Positions 1 to 4,553 of a DNA stretch of 6,033 bases are shown here, piece by piece. How positions within the stretch are numbered: position 1 is the stretch's first letter; the number at the start of each line of letters is the position of its first letter. Location of the stretch: assembly GCA_030054235.1 (NCBI GenBank), contig JASGCG010000112.1:1-6033 (forward strand), written 5' to 3'. The notes under the pieces were generated by a model. The model worked only from the letters and a program-made list of their open reading frames with translations. It was not told the origin of the DNA and ran no database searches. The position numbers and the translations under genes are program-made. This DNA comes from Bacteroidia bacterium (GTDB taxonomy: Bacteria > Planctomycetota > Phycisphaerae > Phycisphaerales > SM1A02).

Positions 1-417
1 CTCGGAGCGCCGGCAGACCGTGCGCGCCAGGTGCAGGCGCGCGGCGAGTTCGCTGCCACCGGGCATCACGAAGCTGCGGATCGGGTCGTTGCCCGACTCG
101 ACTTCGTCGATCCAACCCTCGGCCTCGCGGATGTGGGCCTCGCCGATCCGGACGATCTTGGACTGCTGGCGGGCCCCTTCTGGGGTCGCCAGATCTGCGC
201 CGATGTCGAAGAGCCGGGACTGGATCTGGCCGAACATGGCCAGGAGCCGCCCATCGAAGCCCCGGGCGGGCTCGCATCCACTTGCGCAGAGCCCCACGAC
301 CGCATTCAGCTCGTCGATCGTGCCGTAGGCCTCGATCCGGGGGTGGTCCTTCGCGACCCGGGCACCGCTGAAGAGGCCCGTCGTGCCATCGTCGCCGGTC
401 TTGGTGTAGAGCTTCAT
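1..417 (-). CDS. pduO: PduO-type ATP:cob(I)alamin adenosyltransferase (cob(I)yrinic acid a,c-diamide adenosyltransferase), 3' end cut by the window edge
   Basis: The enzyme transfers the 5'-deoxyadenosyl group of ATP to cob(I)alamin in the cytoplasm, giving coenzyme B12. Reading leftward from the ATG at 417-415 there are 139 codons with no stop. The protein opens MKLYTKTGDDGTTGLFSG, the family's N-terminal ATP-binding loop, continues with RIEAYGTIDELNAVVGL, and near the edge has FVMPGGSELAARLHLARTVCRRSE, the family's signature helix with the Arg and Glu residues of the active site. PduO proteins are usually about 180-200 residues, so roughly 45-60 C-terminal residues are missing. It is the PduO/MMAB fold, not the unrelated CobA/BtuR fold. 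The start is fixed because homologs begin a few residues before TKTGDDG. Only a weak purine run (GAAAG) precedes it, and no cobalamin riboswitch box was recognised upstream. It diverges from prepilin-like gene A. Family assignment is firm; cobalamin-salvage role is established for the family. Confidence 0.95.
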   Translation of the reverse strand, partial: MKLYTKTGDDGTTGLFSGARVAKDHPRIEAYGTIDELNAVVGLCASGCEPARGFDGRLLAMFGQIQSRLFDIGADLATPEGARQQSKIVRIGEAHIREAEGWIDEVESGNDPIRSFVMPGGSELAARLHLARTVCRRSE

Positions 418-531
418 GGGTGGCGTCTTTCGTGATCAAGCGCTGACGGGATTCAGACCTCGCGAGAGGTTATCGATGCTGCCCGTCACCCGAACCGCGA
501 GTCGCCTGGTCCCGCCGGACAAACGAGGATT

Positions 532-563
532 TTGGCGTATTCGCCCTCGATCTGCCGTATAGT
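532..563 (+). promoter_or_regulatory. Weak candidate promoter for prepilin-like gene A
   Basis: TATAGT at 558-563 is the best match to a -10 hexamer upstream of gene A. TTGGCG at 532-537 resembles a -35 hexamer, but the 20-bp gap is longer than the usual 16-18. If used, transcription would begin near 570 and leave a leader of about 200 nt. A primary-sigma promoter is only a guess from consensus matching. Confidence 0.22.
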
Positions 564-614
564 CCCTCTGCGGCTCCGTCCTGGTCCTTGCCAAGGTCCA
601 GAACGGGTGGGTTC

Positions 615-645
615 GCAGGTCAGCCGTCCACTTCTCACGACCTGC
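615..645 (+). promoter_or_regulatory. Inverted repeat in the putative leader of gene A
   Basis: GCAGGTC at 615-621 is perfectly complementary to GACCTGC at 639-645, separated by 17 nt. It may be an RNA stem in the leader or a spaced dyad for a dimeric regulator. No T-tract follows, so it is not a terminator. Confidence 0.35.
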
Positions 646-654
646 AGCATCGAC

Positions 655-671
655 GGATCGTCCCACGATCC
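655..671 (+). promoter_or_regulatory. Perfect 7-bp inverted repeat (hairpin or operator)
   Basis: GGATCGT at 655-661, loop CCC, then ACGATCC at 665-671 form a perfect dyad about 100 bp before the gene A start. It has no downstream T-tract. A tight RNA hairpin or a protein-binding operator are both possible. Confidence 0.4.
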
Positions 672-684
672 AACCATGGGTGAA

Positions 685-729
685 CCGAGCGTCATGCACG
701 GTCCACGCATGCGGTGTCCCGACACTCGG
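685..729 (+). promoter_or_regulatory. Possible three-way-junction fold in the gene A leader
   Basis: Three nested short complementarities can be drawn. CCGAG (685-689) pairs with CTCGG (725-729) as a closing stem, CATGC (693-697) with GCATG (707-711), and GTGT (714-717) with ACAC (722-725). The third stem competes with the closing stem for base 725. The layout resembles a small branched RNA but matches no riboswitch class I recognise, and 4-5-bp stems arise by chance in GC-rich DNA. Confidence 0.2.
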
Positions 730-757
730 CAACGCCGGCCTCGTCGGTCGGTCCAGC

Positions 758-763
758 AAGGAG
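758..763 (+). promoter_or_regulatory. Ribosome binding site that fixes a TTG start for gene A
   Basis: AAGGAG ends 6 nt before the TTG at 770-772, ideal spacing. The in-frame ATG at 680 has no such site and would add 30 residues ahead of the prepilin leader. This site therefore decides the start. Confidence 0.85.
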
Positions 764-769
764 CCTCCC

Positions 770-1864
770 TTGAAGCAACGCAACGCATTCACCATCGTCG
801 AACTGCTCGTCGTCGTGGCGATCATCAGCCTGCTGATCGCCATCCTCCTGCCTGCGCTCGGTCGCGCGCGCGATGCCGCGCTCGTCACCCAGAGCCTGGG
901 CAACCTCCGCAACCTCGCTGCAGCCAACGCCACCTACGGCGCTGACTACAGCGACCGTCAGTTCACGCTGGCTGGTGATGACTTCGGCCTCGCGGCCGGC
1001 AACTGCGCCAACTACCTCGGGACGATCGGTTGCCCCGGCCAAGCCATCCTTGGATGGGATGACAACGGTGGCCTGTGGGGCTACTGGCTCGGCGGCGGCC
1101 TCTGCCCGCCGAACTACCCCGGCAACTGCGGCAACTGGATCGTGAACTGGCCCAACGAGTGGAACTTCACGAACGGCTTCTTCGGCTACTACCGCCTACC
1201 GAACTGCAAGCCCTTCAACACCTACGTGAACGGTCGTTTCTACGACCGCGCATTCGTGGCGCCCAAGGACAAGCTCACCATGGAGCGCGCCGAAGAAGGC
1301 ATGGGCGACCCTGGTGAATTCACCATTCTCCCGCAAGCCCCCGGACAGGTCGTCTTCTCGACCTACGTGTGGAGCCCGGCGGCCCTGTGGAGCCCCGACG
1401 TCATGTCGCGCAACGGCTTCAAGCAGCCCAACACGCTGCCCGGCGCGTGGAAGTGCCCGTCGCAGGGTCAGGCCAAGTACTCGGAACTCAAGACCCGCAT
1501 GATCGAGTTCTACTGGTTGCAGAACCAGGACGGTGGCCCGACCAACCCGGGCTTCTCGGGCGGTTACACCCCGTGGTACTTCAACCAGGGCAACGCCAGC
1601 ACGCCGAACGCCATGTTCTACGACGGTCACGTCGCGGGCATCGCCGTCTCGGAGGTGATGGACGCCAACCGGCGTGCCATCGCCGGCTGGAACGGTGCCG
1701 CGGGTGCCCCGCCGACGTCCGGTCGCGGCCTCTGGCACACCGGCACGCCTCTGGGTGCGAACGGCTTCTACCAGCAGCTCTCATTCGACATGCTGGCTGA
1801 CACGTCGTTCCACATGCTCACGACCGACGGCATCCTCGGTCGCGACGTGCTCGGCGCAAAGTGA
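770..1864 (+). CDS. Prepilin-like protein A (prepilin-type N-terminal cleavage/methylation domain protein), 364 aa
   Basis: A predicted inner-membrane or exported pseudopilin-like protein of unknown role. With the TTG start it begins MKQRNA|FTIVELLVVVA, a short basic leader cleaved before Phe7 by a PilD/GspO-type peptidase. Glu sits at mature position 5, followed by a hydrophobic helix to about residue 30 and the LLPALGRARDAA helix continuation. The -1 residue is Ala rather than the classical Gly. A Cys-bearing central domain (about residues 75-150, including GGGLCPPNYPGNCGNW) leads to WKCPS and the FYDGHV motif (D285-G286-H287). This matches the planctomycete H-X9-DG region except that the expected His is Asn275. 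The last 49 residues are nearly invariant among the three paralogs. At 364 aa it is far longer than a typical major pilin or GspG, so a structural-pilin role is unproven. An intrinsic terminator follows, making it probably monocistronic. Confidence 0.88.
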   Translation: MKQRNAFTIVELLVVVAIISLLIAILLPALGRARDAALVTQSLGNLRNLAAANATYGADYSDRQFTLAGDDFGLAAGNCANYLGTIGCPGQAILGWDDNGGLWGYWLGGGLCPPNYPGNCGNWIVNWPNEWNFTNGFFGYYRLPNCKPFNTYVNGRFYDRAFVAPKDKLTMERAEEGMGDPGEFTILPQAPGQVVFSTYVWSPAALWSPDVMSRNGFKQPNTLPGAWKCPSQGQAKYSELKTRMIEFYWLQNQDGGPTNPGFSGGYTPWYFNQGNASTPNAMFYDGHVAGIAVSEVMDANRRAIAGWNGAAGAPPTSGRGLWHTGTPLGANGFYQQLSFDMLADTSFHMLTTDGILGRDVLGAK

Positions 1865-1924
1865 TCCGGTGCCCGGGCTGCAGCCTGAGAGCATGACCTC
1901 AGCAGCCGGGTTCAGAGCCATCTG

Positions 1925-1969
1925 AAAGCACCTTCCAACGGGCCCCCTCGCGGGGCCCGTTGTGCTTTT
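1925..1969 (+). terminator. Intrinsic terminator after prepilin-like gene A
   Basis: AACGGGCCCC (1937-1946), loop CTCGC, and GGGGCCCGTT (1952-1961) form a perfect 10-bp stem. It is extended across a one-sided 5-nt bulge (1932-1936) by AAAGCAC (1925-1931) pairing with GTGCTTT (1962-1968). Four T residues lie at 1966-1969. The first stem base is 60 bp past the stop codon, so it should separate gene A transcription from genes B and C. Confidence 0.82.
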
Positions 1970-1980
1970 GCGCTCGGCAT

Positions 1981-2016
1981 GGCGAAATTGGGCGAATTCA
2001 GGCGAAGCACGGCGGC
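1981..2016. repeat. GGCGAA direct repeats at a 10-bp period
   Basis: GGCGAA occurs at 1981, 1991 and 2001, exactly 10 bp apart, and a related GGCGGC starts at 2011. The intervening four bases differ (ATTG, TTCA, GCAC). The array sits between the gene A terminator and gene B, about 60-95 bp before the gene B start. One helical turn per unit would place all copies on the same DNA face, as in activator or response-regulator binding arrays. No convincing -35/-10 pair was found beside it. Confidence 0.5.
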
Positions 2017-2062
2017 ACTGGCTCGGTGCGAGGGGGCATCGTGATTATCTTCTGCTGATCTC

Positions 2063-2070
2063 AAGGGGAG
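2063..2070 (+). promoter_or_regulatory. Ribosome binding site that fixes the ATG of gene B
   Basis: AAGGGGAG ends 7 nt before the ATG at 2078-2080. An in-frame TTG at 2072 lies only 1 nt from the site, too close to be used, so the ATG at 2078 is preferred. Confidence 0.8.
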
Positions 2071-2077
2071 ATTGCCA

Positions 2078-3178
2078 ATGTCCGCTGCGCGCAACCGTGC
2101 CTTCACGATCGTCGAGCTCCTGGTGGTGGTCGCCATCATCAGCCTGTTGATCGCCATCCTGCTGCCGGCTCTCGGCCGTGCGCGCGATGCCGCCCTGATC
2201 ACCCAGAGCCTGGCCAACCTCCGCAACCTCGCCGCAGCGAACGCGACCTACGGCGCCGACTATGCGGACCGGCAGTTCACCGCTGCAGGCGATGACTTCG
2301 GCGTGGTGCAGGGCAATTGCGGCACGTATCTCAGCACGGTGACCTGCCCGCCGCAGCAGATCGCCGGCTGGGACATGAATGGCGGCCTGTGGGGGTTCTG
2401 GCTCGGCGGCGGCATGTGCCCGCCCAACTATCCCGGCAACTGCGGCAACTGGATCATCTACTGGCCCAACGAGTGGGGCTTCGCCAACGGCATGTTCGGC
2501 TACTGGCGCCTGCCGAACTACAAGGCGTTCAACACCTACGTGAATGGCCGTTACTACGACCCGGTCTTCTGGGCTCCCAAGGACCTGCTCTGGATCGGCC
2601 AAGCCACGCCGGGCTTCCAGTATCCGGGTGAGTTCATCCCGCCATCAGCCGTCGGCGGCACGAGCATCCGCAGCACCTACGTCTGGAGCCCGGCGGCATG
2701 CTGGAATCCAGATGTGCTGTCGCGCAAGGGATTCAAGCAGCCCTCCTCGCTGCCTGCCGGTTGGAAGTGCCCATCGGCCGGCCAGGCCAAGTACCCGGAA
2801 CTCAAGACGCGCATGATCGAGCATTCGTGGCTGCAGAACCAGGATGGCGGGGCCGTGAATCCAGGCTTCGCCGGCGGCGCATCGCCGTGGCTCTTCAACC
2901 AGGGCTATGCGAGCACGCCGAACGCGATGTTCTTTGATGGCCACGTGGCCTCGATCGCCGTCTCCGAAGTGATGGATGCGGACCGGCGCATGCGCGCGAG
3001 CTGGGACGGCGCTGCGGGAGCCCCGCCAGCGACTGGCCGGGGCCTGTGGCACACCGGAACGCCGCTCGGCGTGAACGGCTACTACCAGCAGCTCTCGTTC
3101 GACATGCTCGCCGACACGAGCTTCCATGTGCTCACGACCGATGGCATCCTCGGCCGCGACATCCTTGGTGCCAAGTAG
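2078..3178 (+). CDS. Prepilin-like protein B, paralog of A, 366 aa
   Basis: Second member of the trio, with the same predicted exported or membrane-anchored pseudopilin architecture. The leader MSAARNRA is followed by mature FTIVELLVVVA with Glu at +5, Ala at -1, and a hydrophobic helix running into LLPALGRARDAA. The centre closely follows protein A, with GGGMCPPNYPGNCGNW, RLPNYKAFNTYVNGRYYD and WKCPSAG. The Cys residues of those motifs are kept, but one Cys of A (LPNC) is Tyr here. FFDGHV lies at D287-H289, with Tyr277 at the His position of the H-X9-DG motif. The C-terminus ends DTSFHVLTTDGILGRDILGAK-like, as in A. Gene C starts 12 bp later, so B and C are likely one operon separated from A by the terminator. 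A structural role versus a minor-pseudopilin role cannot be told from sequence; molecular function is unknown. Confidence 0.88.
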   Translation: MSAARNRAFTIVELLVVVAIISLLIAILLPALGRARDAALITQSLANLRNLAAANATYGADYADRQFTAAGDDFGVVQGNCGTYLSTVTCPPQQIAGWDMNGGLWGFWLGGGMCPPNYPGNCGNWIIYWPNEWGFANGMFGYWRLPNYKAFNTYVNGRYYDPVFWAPKDLLWIGQATPGFQYPGEFIPPSAVGGTSIRSTYVWSPAACWNPDVLSRKGFKQPSSLPAGWKCPSAGQAKYPELKTRMIEHSWLQNQDGGAVNPGFAGGASPWLFNQGYASTPNAMFFDGHVASIAVSEVMDADRRMRASWDGAAGAPPATGRGLWHTGTPLGVNGYYQQLSFDMLADTSFHVLTTDGILGRDILGAK

Positions 3179-3180
3179 GA
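3175..3180 (+). promoter_or_regulatory. Shine-Dalgarno overlapping the gene B stop codon
   Basis: GTAGGA contains the TAG stop of gene B (3176-3178) and the AGGA that would serve gene C, 10 nt before its ATG at 3191. This is weaker and further away than the sites of A and B. It suggests translation of C may rely partly on ribosomes finishing B. Confidence 0.5.
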
Positions 3181-3190
3181 TTCTCTCTCG

Positions 3191-4291
3191 ATGGACCACG
3201 CCCAACGCAGCGTGCCCGGACCCCGGGCCTTCACCATCGTCGAACTCTTGGTGGTCGTGGCGATCATCAGCCTGCTCATCGCCATCCTGCTGCCGGCGCT
3301 TGGCCGCGCGCGCGATGCAGCGCTCATCACGCAGAGCCTGGGCAACCTGCGCAATCTCTCGGCCGCCAACGCCACCTACGGTGCCGACTACGCCGATCGA
3401 CAGTTCCAGGCCACACCCGATGATGTGGGCGCGTTCGGCAGCTGCCAGAACTACCTGCAGACCGCGTGCTTGCCTGCCGTGATCCTTGGCTGGCAGGGCT
3501 CGACGCAGTGGGCCATCTCGGTCGGCCCCGGCCCGGTTGATTGCCCCGGTCTTGTGGGCTGCGACAATTTCTTCCTGCTCGAGCCGGGCACCTTCGAAAC
3601 CAGCCGCAACCTGTTCGGTGCGTGGCGCGCGCCGGGCGTGCAGGGGTTCTCGAACTACCTGAACGGCCGCTACTACGACAAGGCGTTCTTCGCGCCCAAG
3701 GACCTGATCAACCTCGAGCTCGCGGATCCGTACATCAACTCGCCCGACAGCTTCAGCTACGTCGACTCCGTGGGCATCGTGTTTCCCACCTACTGCTTCA
3801 GCCCTGCGGCGATGTGGGGGCCCGATGTGCTGTCGCGCAAGGGGTTCAGGGATCCTCGCGTGATGCCGGCCGGATACCGCGCACCCGCGGTCGGCCAAGC
3901 GGCGTATCCCGAGCTCAAGACCCGCATGATCGAGCATCAGTGGTTGCAGAACCAGGATGGCGGCCCGACGAATCCTGCCTTCGAAGGCGGCTCGCAGCCC
4001 TGGATCTTCAACCAAGGCATCAACAGCAACCCCAACGCGCTCTTCTTCGACGGTCACGTCGCCTCGATCGCGTGCTCTGAAGTGATGGATGCCGATCGCC
4101 GCATGCGTGCGAGCTGGAACGGCGTGACTGGCGCCCCGCCGACCACGGGCCGTGGCCTGTGGCACACCGGCACGCCGTATGGCGTCAATGGCTACTACCA
4201 GCAGTTCTCGTTCGACATGCTCGTCGACACGAGCTTCCACGTGCTGACGACCGACGGCATCCGCGGCCGCGACATCCTCGGCGCGAAGTGA
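3191..4291 (+). CDS. Prepilin-like protein C, divergent paralog of A and B, 366 aa
   Basis: Third member of the trio and probably the second gene of a B-C operon. Its leader is longer (MDHAQRSVPGPRA), again cleaved A|F before FTIVELLVVVA, and the mature N-terminal block is almost identical to A and B. The central segment (about residues 100-140) is different. The CPPNYPGNCGNW block is replaced by a stretch containing PVDCPGLVGCDNFF, although a paired-Cys pattern remains. WKCPS of A and B is YRAPAVG here, losing that Cys, while a new one appears in TYCFSPAAM. FFDGHV is at D287-H289 with Ile277 at the H-X9-DG His position. The invariant C-terminal block ends GIRGRDILGAK. Conserved ends around a changed middle suggest a shared assembly or anchoring mode with a different partner or surface. 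No own terminator is evident other than the shared one at 4447-4475. Confidence 0.88.
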   Translation: MDHAQRSVPGPRAFTIVELLVVVAIISLLIAILLPALGRARDAALITQSLGNLRNLSAANATYGADYADRQFQATPDDVGAFGSCQNYLQTACLPAVILGWQGSTQWAISVGPGPVDCPGLVGCDNFFLLEPGTFETSRNLFGAWRAPGVQGFSNYLNGRYYDKAFFAPKDLINLELADPYINSPDSFSYVDSVGIVFPTYCFSPAAMWGPDVLSRKGFRDPRVMPAGYRAPAVGQAAYPELKTRMIEHQWLQNQDGGPTNPAFEGGSQPWIFNQGINSNPNALFFDGHVASIACSEVMDADRRMRASWNGVTGAPPTTGRGLWHTGTPYGVNGYYQQFSFDMLVDTSFHVLTTDGIRGRDILGAK

Positions 4292-4446
4292 TCGCGATCG
4301 GATCGCAAGAGGGGCGCATCACGATAGCGAAGCGATGGCGGCGTCCGCTCGTCGGCGCCGTGTGAGCGCCTGCAACGCACGGGTACGCGCCAACACGCAC
4401 GAGCACGCACCGGGACCAACCGGTCCATGGAGCATGGTCCTGAACG
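4292..4446. other. Convergent spacer between gene C and groEL
   Basis: No gene is recognised here. Just past the gene C stop is GCGATC-G-GATCGC (4294-4306). ACGCAC occurs three times (4375, 4395, 4405). GGACC (4413-4417) can pair with GGTCC at 4422-4426 or at 4436-4440, and CCATG-GAG-CATGG (4425-4437) forms a competing small hairpin. None has a T-tract, so none is a credible terminator alone. Confidence 0.5.
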
Positions 4447-4475
4447 AAAAAGGCCCCGGCAGTTGCCGGGGCCTT
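4447..4475 (-). terminator. Intrinsic terminator of groEL, possibly shared with gene C
   Basis: AAGGCCCCGGC (4450-4460), loop AGTT, and GCCGGGGCCTT (4465-4475) make a perfect 11-bp GC-rich stem. Read leftward it is followed by five T (4451-4447), a canonical intrinsic terminator for groEL about 77 nt past its stop. Read rightward it ends in only TTGT, so it would be a weaker terminator for gene C. The two genes converge on it. Confidence 0.88.
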
Positions 4476-4508
4476 GTCGCATGCGCAGGATGCTGGGCGT
4501 GGAGCTCA

Positions 4509-4553
4509 GATCGGCGGATGCCGATCAATAATCCCCGATCGGCAGAGCCGATC
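4509..4553 (-). repeat. Two near-identical tandem hairpins at the groEL stop codon
   Basis: GATCGGC-GGAT-GCCGATC (4509-4526) and GATCGGC-AGA-GCCGATC (4537-4553) have identical 7-bp arms and are 28 bp apart. The right-hand one overlaps the groEL TGA (4554-4552). Both lie between the last codon and the terminator, so the mRNA 3' end would carry three successive hairpins. A role in mRNA stability or as a short dispersed palindrome is inference. Confidence 0.65.

Larger units (their letters stand above)
418..769. other. Divergent intergenic region, no gene recognised
   Basis: These 352 bp separate the leftward adenosyltransferase from rightward prepilin-like gene A. Reading frames that cross it give Arg/Pro/Ser-rich peptides with no recognisable domain and look like GC-rich noise. 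What it holds is a possible sigma70-like -10 element and several short perfect inverted repeats, listed separately. There is also a 5-bp hairpin at 457-470 (ACCTC, loop GCGA, GAGGT), whose loop is a GNRA tetraloop if transcribed rightward. It lies in the would-be leader or promoter of the leftward gene. No T-rich terminator is present, as expected between divergent genes. Confidence 0.7.

Noticed and set aside
31..435. A 134-codon plus-strand open frame at the left edge
   Set aside because: It is antisense to the adenosyltransferase, whose minus-strand translation matches a known family throughout.
418..660. Cobalamin riboswitch in front of the adenosyltransferase
   Set aside because: Because the gene makes adenosylcobalamin I looked for a B12-box-like core on the minus strand and did not find one. 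A covariance-model search would be decisive.
680..769. Upstream ATG at 680 as the start of prepilin-like gene A
   Set aside because: It lacks a ribosome binding site and adds 30 unrelated residues before a normal prepilin leader. The TTG at 770 has AAGGAG at 6 nt.
436..933. A 165-codon minus-strand open frame between the adenosyltransferase and gene A
   Set aside because: It overlaps the well-supported start of gene A, has low-complexity Arg/Ser/Thr-rich composition, and shows no domain. The same pattern appears antisense to the starts of genes B and C, which marks it as a shadow.
2018..2050. Promoter directly before gene B
   Set aside because: TTATCT at 2045-2050 could be a -10 element, but no -35 hexamer lies at 16-18 bp. 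It is too weak to list as a feature.
2645..4240. A 531-codon open frame on the minus strand antisense to genes B and C
   Set aside because: It lies in the antisense frame that stays open in GC-rich genes with GC-rich third positions. Its translation is rich in His, Arg, Ala and Glu with no recognisable domain. It spans two paralogs whose sense frames have prepilin motifs and RBSs, and it repeats itself simply because the paralogs do.
4375..4410. Three ACGCAC copies as a repeat array or CRISPR-like element
   Set aside because: They are six bases long, irregularly spaced (20 and 10 bp) and of simple composition. There is no repeat-spacer structure.
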